Shown here piece by piece: positions 17,917 to 27,194 of a stretch of 58,172 nucleotides of DNA (the first letter of the stretch is position 1; every line of letters starts with the position of its first letter). Position numbers and translations under genes: made by a program. Under the pieces are notes generated by a model. That model saw nothing but the letters and a program-made list of their open reading frames with translations, ran no database searches and was not told the DNA's origin. The stretch is from assembly GCA_905198475.1 (NCBI GenBank), contig CAJKCQ010000006.1:1-58172 (forward strand), read 5' to 3'. Source of the DNA: an uncultured Sutterella sp. Its GTDB lineage: Bacteria > Pseudomonadota > Gammaproteobacteria > Burkholderiales > Burkholderiaceae_F.

Positions 17917-17991
17917 GTCCCCATCGTCTAGCGGTTAGGACGGCAGCCTCTCACGTTGTCAACTCCGGTTCGAATCCGGATGGGGACGCCA
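17917..17991 (+). tRNA. tRNA-Glu (anticodon CUC)
   Basis: A 75-base cloverleaf. The acceptor stem GTCCCCA pairs with TGGGGAC, discriminator G is followed by an encoded CCA, the T arm is CCGG-TTCGAAT-CCGG, and the anticodon loop is CTCTCAC, giving anticodon CTC for GAG codons. The anticodon stem contains two G-U wobbles. It has its own promoter and a terminator just downstream, so it is a single-gene transcript. Confidence 0.95.
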
Positions 17992-18003
17992 ACCGAATTC
18001 AGA

Positions 18004-18038
18004 AGCCCTGCAGTGCACATGCGCCGCAGGGCTTTTTC
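18004..18038 (+). terminator. Terminator of tRNA-Glu
   Basis: Perfect 8-bp stem AGCCCTGC / GCAGGGCT with a 14-base loop, followed by TTTTC, beginning 13 bases after the tRNA. Confidence 0.85.
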
Positions 18039-18062
18039 ATTTGTCCGCAGACTCCCCGCCCT

Positions 18063-18986
18063 TCAGGCGGACTCCAGGGCGCTCACGAGGAGAACCGAAC
18101 GGAACCACTCGAGTTCGAGATCCTTGTCCGAACGGACGTGCCAGATGAGCTGCGGATGCTGCACGACGCTCTTCTCCTTGGTTGGGACGACGGAGATCAT
18201 CCCGGCCGCGTCGAGGGTCTCGGCTGTGCGCTTCGGAAGCACCATGAGGAGCGAGCTCGCCCCGAGCGACGTGATGCCCGAGAGGAAGGACGTCGTCCGG
18301 ATGGCGCTTCGCGCGCCGGCCCAGGCGGGAAACGCCACTTCGCGCAGCGCCAGAACCGGTCCGCCCGGATGCGTGCGGAAGCAGATGTCGAAGAAGGCGT
18401 GGCGAAGCACTTCGTCGTTGCCGACAGGTTCCTCCCTGCGTGCGGCGAGCGGGTGATGCCGACCGGCGGCGAGCACGTATTCATTCTCCCCAATGCTGAT
18501 GCCGCGGAGCCCTTCGGGGAGCGCCATCACGGGCGAAACGACGAAGTCGAGCTCTCCCTTTGAGAGCTGCGCGAAACGCTCTTCCCCGAGCGGCAGGAAC
18601 GTGAGCGTGATGCCCGGAGCCTGCGTGAGGAGGCGCTGCGCGAAGTTGGGAAAGAGCGAAAAGGGGGCGTTGTCCGCACACCCGATTCTCACCTCGCGCA
18701 CGATCCCAACCGGATCGAAGCGCTTGGGTCGCATGAGTTCGTCGTAGCCGCGGATGACCGCCTCGGCTTCGTCGGCCAACCGCAGCGCACGGCGGGTCGG
18801 CATGAGGCCGCCGGGAAAACGCGTGAAGAGCGGATCTCCGAAAAGCGCGCGCAATTCCGAGAGACGGCGGCTTGCCGCCGAGATTGAGAGACCAAGCGCT
18901 TCAGCCGCGGCCGCGAGATTGCGCTTCTCGCAGAGGAGCTGCAGCAGGCGCAGCGACCCGTAGGGCGGCATTTGATCGAGTTGCAT
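18063..18986 (-). CDS. LysR-family transcriptional regulator
   Basis: Regulator of about 307 residues. The N-terminal winged helix-turn-helix is clear (LRLLQLLCEKRNLAAAAEALGLS, then ISAASRRLSELRALFGDPLFTR), followed by a type 2 periplasmic-binding-like effector domain. The ATG at 18986 is chosen over a TTG at 18995 because AGGGA lies 10 bases before it. It is transcribed divergently from the arylsulfate sulfotransferase gene across 186 bases, the usual arrangement for a LysR protein controlling its neighbour. A GTTC-GAAT-GAAC inverted repeat near 19042-19053 is a possible operator. Effector unknown. Confidence 0.88.
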   Translation of the reverse strand: MQLDQMPPYGSLRLLQLLCEKRNLAAAAEALGLSISAASRRLSELRALFGDPLFTRFPGGLMPTRRALRLADEAEAVIRGYDELMRPKRFDPVGIVREVRIGCADNAPFSLFPNFAQRLLTQAPGITLTFLPLGEERFAQLSKGELDFVVSPVMALPEGLRGISIGENEYVLAAGRHHPLAARREEPVGNDEVLRHAFFDICFRTHPGGPVLALREVAFPAWAGARSAIRTTSFLSGITSLGASSLLMVLPKRTAETLDAAGMISVVPTKEKSVVQHPQLIWHVRSDKDLELEWFRSVLLVSALESA

Positions 18987-19041
18987 TTTGCTCAAGTCCC
19001 TGATGCGTGCTTCGCGAATTCGACGGTGGATAGCGGGAATG

Positions 19042-19053
19042 TTCGAATGAACT
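19042..19053. promoter_or_regulatory. Possible LysR operator in the lysR-assT gap
   Basis: GTTC-GAAT-GAAC, a perfect 4-4-4 inverted repeat, sits in the divergent spacer about 55 bases from the regulator start and 120 from assT. Position fits a LysR site, but the repeat is short. Confidence 0.35.
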
Positions 19054-19172
19054 ACTCAATTCTAGTATCTACCTCAGATCCGCCGAACCTGCGGGAATCC
19101 CGCGCGCCAGTCCAGACGCCGCGCCCGGCCGCCCCTTCGCCCGGACCCAATCGCCCATAAAGGAGATTAAGA

Positions 19173-21002
19173 ATGGAAATTCAGAAAACACTGCTCGCCG
19201 CCTCGCTAGTCGCCGTCTTCGCCGCCGGCCTTCCGCTCGCCGCCTCGGCCGCGGGCGGCGCTTCGGGCGCCGCGGTGAAGTACGCCAAGCAGGGACAGAT
19301 CGGCGAGGTGGTCACTAATCCGTACCGCATCGCTCCCCTCACGGCGATCATCCGCTCGGGCGGCTACACGCTCTCCGACGTGACCGTGCGCATTGTTCCG
19401 AAGATGAACGGCGCCGAGATCAAGTACAGCGTGGACCGGAGTGAACTCCTCACCCACGGCGGCATCCCGGTTTTCGGCCTCTATCCGGACTACGTCAACA
19501 CGGTCGAGGTCTCCTACACGCGCGCCGACCTCAAGGGTGAGAAGATCAAGGTGAACGAGGCCTACAAGATCTATGCGCCGCCCGTCTACACCGAAGGCAA
19601 CGGCACGGTCTCGCAGAAGAGCACCATGTTCGACACCACGGTCGTGAAGGTGGATCCAGAGTTCAAAGACCGTCTCTATCTCGTCAACAACCTTCTCGTC
19701 TCCCCGCCGAAGGGCTCGCGCGTAGTCTGGAACAACCCCTCGGGCGGCGCGCTCGAATGGTGCTTCTATCCGCAGAACGCCATCATCGACTCGACGGGGG
19801 CGGTGCGCTGGTACATGAACGTCGACTCGATCTACGACATGGAGTCCGTCTATAACGGCGGCGTGATGATGGGCTTCCAGCAGGGTGAGGACGGTGCACT
19901 TACCTGGGGCTACGGCCAACGCTACGCGAAGTACGACGTGATGGGCCGTGAGGTCTTCAACCGGCGTCTGCCTGCGGGCTACGCCGACTTCTCGCACTCC
20001 TTCGACCAGGCGCAGAACGGGAACTTCCTGTTGCGTGTCGCCGCGAACGATGTCAAGCGCCCCGACGGACGGAACGTGCGCACGGTGCGCGACGTGATCG
20101 TTGAGGTGACTCCGGCGGGCCGCGTCGTGGATGACTGGCGTCTCTGGGAGATCCTCGACCCGTACCGCGACGTCGTGATCAAGTCGCTCGACCAGGGGGC
20201 GGTGTGCCTCAACCTTGACGCCAACAGCGCGGGCAAAACCCTCTCCTCGGAGGACCTCGCCGCGATGGACAAGGAGGAGCACTTCGGAGACATCACGGGC
20301 GTGGGCGTCGGCCGCAACTGGGCGCACGTGAATTCCGTGGACTACGACCCGACCGACGACTCGATCATCATCAGCTCGCGCCACCAGTCCGCGATCATCA
20401 AGATCGGCCGCGACAAGCAGGTGAAATGGATTCTCGGCGCTCCCGACGGTTGGAAGAAGGGCTGGGCCGAAAAGGTCCTAACGCCGGTCGACAGCAAGGG
20501 CAACCCCATCAAGTGCCTCCAGGGCAAGTGCGAGAACACGAACTTCGACTGGACGTGGACGCAACACACGGCCTTCCGCATCGACAGCAAGTCCGACAAC
20601 CGCTACGTCTATCTGACAGCCTTCGACAACGGCGACGGCCGCGGCCTCGAACAGCCGGCGCTCGCCGACATGAAGTACTCGCGCGCCGTGGTCTTCAAGG
20701 TGGATCAGGAAAAGCGCACGGTCGAGCAGCTTTGGGAGTACGGCAAGGAGCGCGGCCACGCGTGGTACAGCCCCGTGACGTCGCTCACGCAGTATGAGGC
20801 CGACAAGGACTCGATCATGGTCTATTCCGCGACGCCTGAAATGCAGCTCGTGAAGGGCAAGGCCGTCGGCGCTCCCTCGCCCTATCTGCAGGAATTCAAG
20901 TGGGGCAAGACCGAACCTTCGGTCGAAATCCGCATCAACGGCTCGATGGGCTATCAGGCGATGCCCTTCCGCGTTGAAAAGGCCTTCCATCACGCGAAGT
21001 AG
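19173..21002 (+). CDS. assT: Arylsulfate sulfotransferase, periplasmic
   Basis: Transfers sulfate between phenolic compounds without PAPS (609 residues). A signal peptide occupies about residues 1-26 (core LLAASLVAVFAAGLPLAASA). Residues matching the active site of characterised AssT are present: H275 in DFSHSFDQ, H385 in NWAHVNSVDYD, R403 in IISSRHQ, and H465, the transient sulfo-histidine, in TWTQHTAF. C448 and C453 correspond to the functional disulfide near the active site. No dsbL/dsbI pair follows, unlike enterobacterial assT operons. GGAG precedes the start. It is likely controlled by the divergent LysR gene and ends in a strong terminator. Confidence 0.92.
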   Translation: MEIQKTLLAASLVAVFAAGLPLAASAAGGASGAAVKYAKQGQIGEVVTNPYRIAPLTAIIRSGGYTLSDVTVRIVPKMNGAEIKYSVDRSELLTHGGIPVFGLYPDYVNTVEVSYTRADLKGEKIKVNEAYKIYAPPVYTEGNGTVSQKSTMFDTTVVKVDPEFKDRLYLVNNLLVSPPKGSRVVWNNPSGGALEWCFYPQNAIIDSTGAVRWYMNVDSIYDMESVYNGGVMMGFQQGEDGALTWGYGQRYAKYDVMGREVFNRRLPAGYADFSHSFDQAQNGNFLLRVAANDVKRPDGRNVRTVRDVIVEVTPAGRVVDDWRLWEILDPYRDVVIKSLDQGAVCLNLDANSAGKTLSSEDLAAMDKEEHFGDITGVGVGRNWAHVNSVDYDPTDDSIIISSRHQSAIIKIGRDKQVKWILGAPDGWKKGWAEKVLTPVDSKGNPIKCLQGKCENTNFDWTWTQHTAFRIDSKSDNRYVYLTAFDNGDGRGLEQPALADMKYSRAVVFKVDQEKRTVEQLWEYGKERGHAWYSPVTSLTQYEADKDSIMVYSATPEMQLVKGKAVGAPSPYLQEFKWGKTEPSVEIRINGSMGYQAMPFRVEKAFHHAK

Positions 21003-21075
21003 CCCACATCTCCGCTCCCACGGGTCCGGGACCTGATCCTCTTCCTTTCCAGTCCCGGCCCCGCTTCTTGTGATT

Positions 21076-21109
21076 CGGGCGCTCCCTCCAACGGGAGCGC
21101 CCGTTTTTT
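21076..21109 (+). terminator. Terminator of assT
   Basis: Perfect 11-bp stem CGGGCGCTCCC / GGGAGCGCCCG, 6-base loop, then TTTTTT. Confidence 0.9.
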
Positions 21110-21136
21110 CTGCCCGCAGAAAACTGAAGCCGCGCG

Positions 21137-21463
21137 TCAGATGTCCTTCTCGAGCCGGTGCCTGCCGCCATGGCGGCCGCAGGTCACGACCCGTACGTCG
21201 CCCTGGCGCTCGGCGCGCCGGCGGCGGGCTTCCCGGGGATCGACGAGGATGGGCGGGGCGATCTCGAGGCGGTCGCCGTCGTGGAGCACGTCGAGGAGCT
21301 CCGCGCGTTTGGCGAAGATCGAGATCCCTTCGTCCTCACGGAGCGTGCGGTTGAAGGCGTCGAGCGCCTCCTCGACCGTCGCGCCGTCGGGGAGGTCGAC
21401 TTCGCGCTCCCGAGAGCGCGTCGTGCGTCCGTCCGTTGAGATTTTGCTCAGCGTGATCCTCAT
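21137..21463 (-). CDS. rnfH: RnfH-family ubiquitin-like protein
   Basis: Small (108 residues) protein of the RnfH family, a ubiquitin/MoaD-like fold often encoded in the ratA-rnfH-smpB neighbourhood; function not established. Diagnostic are the central ATVEEALDAFNR, DVLHDGDRLEIAPPILVDPREARRRRAE, and the arginine-rich tail. It is divergent from smpB across 184 bases. A ratA toxin-like gene, frequently next to it, is absent. The start codon is followed by RITLSKIST rather than the more usual hydrophobic strand, but length and end blocks fit. Confidence 0.8.
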   Translation of the reverse strand: MRITLSKISTDGRTTRSREREVDLPDGATVEEALDAFNRTLREDEGISIFAKRAELLDVLHDGDRLEIAPPILVDPREARRRRAERQGDVRVVTCGRHGGRHRLEKDI

Positions 21464-21647
21464 TCCTTTTCCTCAAAACGTCTGCAAAATTGAAAGCCGA
21501 TAGAATTTAGCGATTTCCGAGAGAAGACGCAAAGATCCGCCGCTCCCCCGGCCATCCGCCGGCAGCGCCGCGGCGTCCCGGGCTCCGCTCCGAGTTGAAG
21601 AAGACGCGGACCCGCAGGAGAACCGAACACAACAAAGAGGCCTAGAA

Positions 21648-22157
21648 ATGGCAAAGAACAATCCGAAGGACCAGAAGGCGAAGGCGAGCGCCACGCCGAA
21701 AGTCCTCAACAAGCGCGCCACCTACGACTACTCGATCGAGGAGCGCTTTGAGGCGGGCATCGTCCTCGCCGGCTGGGAAGTGAAGAGCGTGCGCGCAGGC
21801 CGAGCGCAAATCAACCTCTCGCACATCTACATCCGCAACGGCGAGCTCTTCCTCTGCAACGCGCACATGAACCCCGCCGACCAGGTCTGCACGCACGAGA
21901 CGCTCGAGACGAACCGCACGAGAAAGCTCCTCATGCACCGCCGCGAGATCATGAAGCTGATCGGCCGCGTCGAGCGCCAGGGCTACACGCTGGTCCCCCT
22001 CAACCTCCACTTCAAGAACGGCCGCGTGAAGGTGGACCTCGCGCTCGCCCGCGGCAAGCGCGAGTTCGAGAAGCGCGCCGACGAGAGCAAGAAGGAGTGG
22101 AAGCGCGAGCAGGAGCGCATCATGAAGAAGGACGCGCACGGCCGGCACGTGCTCTGA
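21648..22157 (+). CDS. smpB: SsrA-binding protein SmpB
   Basis: RNA-binding partner of tmRNA in ribosome rescue (169 residues). Characteristic: NKRATYDYSIEERFEAGIVLAGWEVKSVRAGRAQINLSHIYI in the first third, RTRKLLMHRREI in the middle, and a basic tail ending in KREWKREQERIMK-type sequence, which inserts into the ribosomal mRNA channel. No tmRNA gene (ssrA) was found next to it. The start is preceded by GAGG at a workable distance. Confidence 0.96.
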   Translation: MAKNNPKDQKAKASATPKVLNKRATYDYSIEERFEAGIVLAGWEVKSVRAGRAQINLSHIYIRNGELFLCNAHMNPADQVCTHETLETNRTRKLLMHRREIMKLIGRVERQGYTLVPLNLHFKNGRVKVDLALARGKREFEKRADESKKEWKREQERIMKKDAHGRHVL

Positions 22158-22237
22158 CCGGTGGCGGAGCGCCGCTCCATTAACAAGACAAGAAACTGAA
22201 CTGAAGCGGTCCCTGCGGGCCGCGGGCGGGGGAAAGC

Positions 22238-23368
22238 ATGTCGAAGACAATCAGGCGCCTGATGAACGGGGCCCTCTCGGCCGCACTCGCAGCGGCGCTT
22301 CTCTGCGGCGGCGGGGCCGCCGCACGCACGGCGGTGGACGACAACGGCGACGCGGTGGAGCTCCCCGAGCACGTCGAGCGCGCCGTCGTCGCGAACATCC
22401 TGCCCTTGGGGAGCGCCGCGGTCGTCTACTCGGGCGACGCCAAGCGCGTCGTGGGCATGCACCCGGCCTCGCTTTCGGCCGCCGCGGGCGGACTCACGGG
22501 GCGCTTCTACCCCGACACCCTCAAGACGCCCACGGGCTTCATCCAGGGGGCGAACCTCAACATCGAGTCGCTCCTTGCCCTGAAGCCCGACGTCGTCCTC
22601 GTCAACGCCCCGGACCGCAGGATGCTCGAGCGCGTGCGCGCGGCGGGCCTCACGGCATTCGGCGTGAGCCCGACGAAGTGGGGCTACGACGTCGTCGAAA
22701 CCTTCACGGGCTGGGTGAATGCTCTCGAAGCCGTCTTCCCCGACGGAAAGGCCAAGGGAGAATTCCTCAAGTCCGAGATGCGGCGCGCGGCGGACCTGGT
22801 GGCGGCCCGCGTGAAGGACGTTCCGGAGTCGGAGAAGCCTTCGGTGCTCTTCGTCGTGCGCACGGACGGGCGGCAGCTCGTGGTCTCCGGCCGGCGCTTC
22901 TTCGGCGAATCCTGGTGCGCACTCGCGGGCGCGAAGAACGCCGCCCACGGCATTGCCGCCGAGAACGCCAACGCCGCCGTCACGATGGAGAGCGTCTACG
23001 CCTGGAACCCCGACGTGGTGCTCCTCACGAACTTCACGCCGCTCTCGCCCGCGGACCTCTATGCGGGGCGCGACGCCGGCCGCGACTGGTCGCACGTGAA
23101 GGCGGTGGCCGAGAAGGCGGTGCACAAGATGCCGCTCGGCGTCTACCGCACCTTCACGCCGTCGCTCGACGCCCCTGTGACGCTCGTCTGGCTCGCCAAG
23201 ACCCTTCACCCCGCACGCTTCGCCGACGTGGACGTCCGCGCCTGGGCGAAGGACTACTACCGGAAGGGCTTCGGGCTTGAGCTTGCGCAAGCCGATCTCG
23301 ATCGGCTCTTCTCGCCCGATGCGCGCGCCGCGAAGAACGCCTCGACCAACGTGAGGTCGGGCCGCTGA
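22238..23368 (+). CDS. ABC importer substrate-binding protein (FecB/BtuF type)
   Basis: Periplasmic binding protein (376 residues) of the cluster that takes up iron complexes, cobalamin or molybdate. Signal peptide residues 1-29 (basic start, core LSAALAAALLCGGGAAA). The two-lobe pattern is seen in VERAVVANILPLGSAAVVY, NIESLLALKPDVVLVNAP, and a long linking helix. A late block NPDVVLLTNFTP is also typical. It is followed after 35 bases by a FecCD-type permease and then an ATPase, one transcription unit. No cobalamin-riboswitch core was seen upstream. Confidence 0.88.
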   Translation: MSKTIRRLMNGALSAALAAALLCGGGAAARTAVDDNGDAVELPEHVERAVVANILPLGSAAVVYSGDAKRVVGMHPASLSAAAGGLTGRFYPDTLKTPTGFIQGANLNIESLLALKPDVVLVNAPDRRMLERVRAAGLTAFGVSPTKWGYDVVETFTGWVNALEAVFPDGKAKGEFLKSEMRRAADLVAARVKDVPESEKPSVLFVVRTDGRQLVVSGRRFFGESWCALAGAKNAAHGIAAENANAAVTMESVYAWNPDVVLLTNFTPLSPADLYAGRDAGRDWSHVKAVAEKAVHKMPLGVYRTFTPSLDAPVTLVWLAKTLHPARFADVDVRAWAKDYYRKGFGLELAQADLDRLFSPDARAAKNASTNVRSGR

Positions 23369-23403
23369 GGGCTTCACCGCGCTTTTCGACAGGGTCTATC
23401 CGC

Positions 23404-24456
23404 ATGAAGCCCGAAGCCGCCGCCATCCCCCACAACTCCGCCCAAGAGGCGCGCCGGCGCACGCGGCGCTTCCGCCTCGTGATGGCGGGTCTCGTGCTGC
23501 TCGCCCTTGCGGCCTCCCTCGCGGCGCTCTTCGCCGGGCGCTATGGGCTTCCGGCCTCTGACATCCTCTCGGCGCTTCTTCACCCGCAGACGCACTCGCC
23601 CGCGTCGAGCGTCATCTGGGACGTGCGCATTCCCCGCATTCTTCTCGCGCTCCTCGCGGGCGCGGGGCTCGCCGCCTCTGGCGCGGCCTTTCAGGCGCTC
23701 TTCGCCAATCCTCTGGCGGCGCCCGACACGCTCGGCGTCGCGACGGGCGCCTCCTTCGGCGCGGTCCTCGGGATCCTTTGGGGATGGGGGGCGTTCGCGA
23801 TTCAGTGCCTCTCCGTGCTTTCCGGGCTCGCAGCGATCGCGCTCGTGGTGCTCGTGAGCAGAACGCGCACGGGCGGCGGCGGCTCAATCCTGATGATCGT
23901 GCTCGCGGGCATGGTGGTCGGGGCCCTCTTCACCGCGCTCGTGAGCCTCGTCAAGTACGCGGCCGACCCGCAGGACGTGCTCCCCTCGATCACCTTCTGG
24001 CTCATGGGCTCGATGACGGGCGCCACGACCTCCTCGATCCTCACGGGGCTCCCGCTCCTCCTTGCGGGCGGGCTCGTCCTCTGGCTTCTCCGCTGGCGCC
24101 TCAACGCGGCGACGCTTCCCGCCGAGGAGGCGGCGAGCCTCGGCATCAACGTCCCGCTCCTGCGGGCCGCCGTGATCCTCGCCGCCACCCTGATGACGGC
24201 GTCGGTCGTGTCGCTCTGCGGGCTGATCGGCTGGGTGGGGCTGCTCGTCCCGCACGCCGCGCGTCTCGTCTTCGGCGCGGGCAACGACCGGGTGCTGCCC
24301 GCTTCGATGGTTCTCGGGGGCATCTTCCTGCTCGTGATCGACACGCTCGCGCGCACGATGACCGAGAGCGAGATTCCCGTCTCGATCCTCACGGCCGTCG
24401 TGGGCGCGCCCGTCTTCATCCTCCTCATGCGCCGCACGAGCGCGAGGCTGGGGTGA
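23404..24456 (+). CDS. FecCD-family ABC transporter permease
   Basis: Inner-membrane permease (350 residues) with about ten hydrophobic segments. Family blocks include VIWDVRIPRILLALLAGAGLAASGAAFQALFANPLAAPDTLGVATGASFGA, shortened here by its pieces RIPRILLA and NPLAAPDTLG, and the cytoplasmic coupling loop GLIGWVGLLVPHAARL that contacts the ATPase. Second gene of the importer operon; 19 bases separate it from the ATPase gene. Confidence 0.93.
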   Translation: MKPEAAAIPHNSAQEARRRTRRFRLVMAGLVLLALAASLAALFAGRYGLPASDILSALLHPQTHSPASSVIWDVRIPRILLALLAGAGLAASGAAFQALFANPLAAPDTLGVATGASFGAVLGILWGWGAFAIQCLSVLSGLAAIALVVLVSRTRTGGGGSILMIVLAGMVVGALFTALVSLVKYAADPQDVLPSITFWLMGSMTGATTSSILTGLPLLLAGGLVLWLLRWRLNAATLPAEEAASLGINVPLLRAAVILAATLMTASVVSLCGLIGWVGLLVPHAARLVFGAGNDRVLPASMVLGGIFLLVIDTLARTMTESEIPVSILTAVVGAPVFILLMRRTSARLG

Positions 24457-24475
24457 GGGCGACAGGGAGAAGAAC

Positions 24476-25282
24476 ATGCGCTGCGAAGTCCTGAACGGGT
24501 CCTTCAGCTACCGCGCGGGCGAGCCCGTGCTTCGGGACGTCAACTTTTCGTTCGACGGAAAGGGTGTCTTCGCGCTCCTCGGGCCCAACGGCGCGGGGAA
24601 GACGACGCTCCTCAAATGTCTCTTGGGCCTCATGCCCTGGAGTTCCGGCGAATCGCGCTTCGACGGCAGGCCCCTCTCCGATTGGCCGCGGCGTGCGTTC
24701 TGGTCGCGGGTCGCGTACGTGCCGCAGGCGCGGCTCCCGAACCTCGCGTCGCTCTCGATCGCGGAGTTCGTGGTGTTGGGCAGAAGCGCGCGGCTCGGCG
24801 CCTTCGCGTCGCCGGGTGCGCGCGACTGGGCGCTCGTCGATGAAGCGCTCGACACCGTCGGCATCCGCAGCCTCGCCGGCCGCCTCTGCTCGGAGGTTTC
24901 GGGCGGACAGCTGCAGCTCGCGGCGATCGCGCGGGCCTTGGCCGACGAACCCGAGCTCCTCGTGCTCGACGAACCCGAGAGCAACCTCGACTTCCGCAAC
25001 CAGGCGGGCGTGCTTTCCGTAATCGACCGCTTGGTGGACGCCGGGCTCGGCGTGATCCTCAACACCCACTTTCCCGCCCACGCGCTGCTGCGCGCCACGA
25101 CGGGACTGCTCGTGCCCAAGGGGGCGGCGCCCATTTTCGGGAAGGCCGAAGCGCTCTTCACGCAAAAGCGCCTCACGGCGCTCTTCGGAATCGACGTCGC
25201 GCTGAGGACGCTCGACGTGGAGGGGCGGACGGTCCCCGTGGTGCTCGCGGTCGAGCCTGAGCCGCACCACCCGGCCGGGTGA
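24476..25282 (+). CDS. ABC transporter ATP-binding protein (FecE/BtuD type)
   Basis: Cytoplasmic ATPase (268 residues) powering the importer. Walker A GPNGAGKTT (residues 36-44), Q-loop region YVPQARLPN, signature VSGGQLQLA near 141, Walker B LLVLDEP near 161, H-loop NTHFPAHA. Completes the binding protein-permease-ATPase set. The cargo, probably an iron chelate or cobalamin, is not decided by the sequence. 264 bases separate it from leuA; this gap is AT-rich. Confidence 0.93.
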   Translation: MRCEVLNGSFSYRAGEPVLRDVNFSFDGKGVFALLGPNGAGKTTLLKCLLGLMPWSSGESRFDGRPLSDWPRRAFWSRVAYVPQARLPNLASLSIAEFVVLGRSARLGAFASPGARDWALVDEALDTVGIRSLAGRLCSEVSGGQLQLAAIARALADEPELLVLDEPESNLDFRNQAGVLSVIDRLVDAGLGVILNTHFPAHALLRATTGLLVPKGAAPIFGKAEALFTQKRLTALFGIDVALRTLDVEGRTVPVVLAVEPEPHHPAG

Positions 25283-25410
25283 GTCGCTTTTCGCAGTTTC
25301 CGGTTTTCTGCAGATCAGCTCATATTGCAAAAAACGCCTATTTCATTTCGCTCGTTCCATATATTTCACCATGTTGTAAAACGTAACTTGCGTGTTTTCG
25401 ACGCATTTTC

Positions 25411-25440
25411 TTGACAGCTGCAGGACCTCGGTAGTATGTT
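25411..25440 (+). promoter_or_regulatory. Promoter of the leucine operon
   Basis: A perfect -35 TTGACA (25411-25416) is followed after 18 bases by TATGTT (25435-25440), or after 15 by TAGTAT. The preceding 100 bases are AT-rich. No leucine-rich leader peptide or attenuator is visible between the promoter and leuA. Confidence 0.6.
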
Positions 25441-25546
25441 TCGCACACTGCTCCGCGATCCGCGCGCGGGCGGCCAGAACACCTCAACGGACGCGGGGCT
25501 CCGCAAACCCGCCTCCGTCCGACCTATAAGAAAAGGAACGAACAAA

Positions 25547-27157
25547 ATGGCGACTTCGGACCGAGTAGTTATCTTCGACACGACGCTGCGCGACGGCGAG
25601 CAGGCGCTCCCGCAGAGCCTCTCGATGCGGCAGAAGCTTCAGATCGCGCTTGCGCTCGAAGAGCTCGGCGTGGACGTCATCGAGGCTGGCTTCCCGGTCT
25701 CCTCCCAGGGCGACTTCGAATCGGTGCAGATGATCGCCCGGTCGCTCAAGAACGCCGTTCCCTGCGGGCTCTCGCGCGCCGTGGTGAAGGACATCGACGT
25801 CGCGGCCGAGGCCCTGAAGGTCGCCGAGCACTTCCGAATACACACCTTCATCGCCACCTCGACCATCCACGTGAAGGACAAGCTCCGCAAGTCCTTCGAC
25901 GACGTGCTGGCGATGGGCGTCGCGGCCGTGAAGCGCGCCCGTCAGTACACCGACGACGTGGAGTTCTCCTGCGAGGACGCCGGGCGCACCCCGATCGACC
26001 AGCTCTGCCGCATGGTGGAGGAGGCGATCGAAGCGGGCGCCACCACGATCAACATCCCCGACACCGTGGGCTACACGGTCCCGACCGAATTCGGCGGCAT
26101 CATCACGCAGGTGATGAACCGCGTCCCCAACATCGACAAGGCGGTCATCTCGGTCCACTGCCACAACGACCTCGGCATGGCGACGGCGAACTCCATCACG
26201 GCCGTGCAGATGGGCGCGCGCCAGATCGAGTGCTGCATGAACGGCCTCGGCGAGCGCGCCGGCAACTGCTCTCTCGAAGAGGTCGCCATGGCGATCAAGC
26301 TCCGCTCGAAGGCCCTCGGCGGCCTCTCGACCGGCATCGTCTCGAAGAACATCGCCAGAACGTCCGCGCTCGTCTCCAAGATCTGCCACGAGCCCGTTCC
26401 CGCCCACAAGGCGATCGTGGGCTCCAACGCCTTCTCGCACTCCTCGGGCATCCACCAGGACGGCGTCCTCAAGAACCGCGAGACCTATGAGATCCTCACC
26501 CCCGAATCCGTCGGCTTCTCGGGCAACACGATGCTCATGACGGCGCGCTCGGGCCGCCACATGATCCGCGAGTGCCTGCGCAAGCTCGGCTACGCCGACG
26601 ACGACTACGAGCTGAACGACATCTACGCGCGCTTCCTCAAGCTCGCCGACAAGAAGGGCCAGGTCTTCGACTACGACCTGGAGGCCCTCATCTTCTTCAC
26701 GAAGCTCGATGAAGAGGACGACATGTACCACCTCGACCAGATGAACGTGATGAGCGGCTCGCTCGGCACGATCCCGACGGCGACGGTGCGTCTGCGCGTC
26801 GGCCGCCGCACCCGCACGGAGTCGAGCATCGGCAACGGCCCGGTGGACGCGATCTACAACTGCATCACGCACCTCACGGGCATGAAGGTCGTGCTCAAGA
26901 GCTACGAGATCTCCGCCAACGGCGCCGGCATGGACGCCCTCGGTCAGGTGGACGTGACAGTGGACTACGAAGGCCGCATCTTCCACGGCATGGGCCTCTC
27001 GACCGACGTGATCGAGGCTTCGGCCCTCGCGCTCCTGCGCGCCATCAACAACATCGAGCGCGCCAAGCGCATCCACGCCGAAAAGAAGCGCCCGGGCCGC
27101 ACCGCCAAGGCCATCGCGGCGGAGGCCGCCCACGAAGCGGCGGACTCGGCTTCCTGA
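25547..27157 (+). CDS. leuA: 2-isopropylmalate synthase
   Basis: First committed enzyme of leucine synthesis: condenses 2-oxoisovalerate with acetyl-CoA (536 residues). TIM-barrel motifs: FDTTLRDGEQALPQS at residues 8-22, HCHNDLGMATANS and NGLGERAGNCSLEE, with metal ligands. The C-terminal regulatory domain (from about 400) ends SANGAGMDALGQVDVTVDYEGR, which binds leucine for feedback inhibition. Start 25547 follows AAAGGAACG. The upstream open frame lacks homology. First gene of leuABCD. Confidence 0.97.
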   Translation: MATSDRVVIFDTTLRDGEQALPQSLSMRQKLQIALALEELGVDVIEAGFPVSSQGDFESVQMIARSLKNAVPCGLSRAVVKDIDVAAEALKVAEHFRIHTFIATSTIHVKDKLRKSFDDVLAMGVAAVKRARQYTDDVEFSCEDAGRTPIDQLCRMVEEAIEAGATTINIPDTVGYTVPTEFGGIITQVMNRVPNIDKAVISVHCHNDLGMATANSITAVQMGARQIECCMNGLGERAGNCSLEEVAMAIKLRSKALGGLSTGIVSKNIARTSALVSKICHEPVPAHKAIVGSNAFSHSSGIHQDGVLKNRETYEILTPESVGFSGNTMLMTARSGRHMIRECLRKLGYADDDYELNDIYARFLKLADKKGQVFDYDLEALIFFTKLDEEDDMYHLDQMNVMSGSLGTIPTATVRLRVGRRTRTESSIGNGPVDAIYNCITHLTGMKVVLKSYEISANGAGMDALGQVDVTVDYEGRIFHGMGLSTDVIEASALALLRAINNIERAKRIHAEKKRPGRTAKAIAAEAAHEAADSAS

Positions 27158-27194
27158 CCTCCGGCCGGCGCCCCCACTCCCGAATTTCAACAGA

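Noticed and set aside
18055..18071. CCGCC-CTTCA-GGCGG hairpin resembling the IS605-like ends
   Set aside because: Short, overlaps the LysR stop codon, and lacks the AGGATGTCAA-type flank; likely chance.
22158..22237. Cobalamin riboswitch before the ABC importer
   Set aside because: Only 80 bases of spacer and no GCCACTG-type core.
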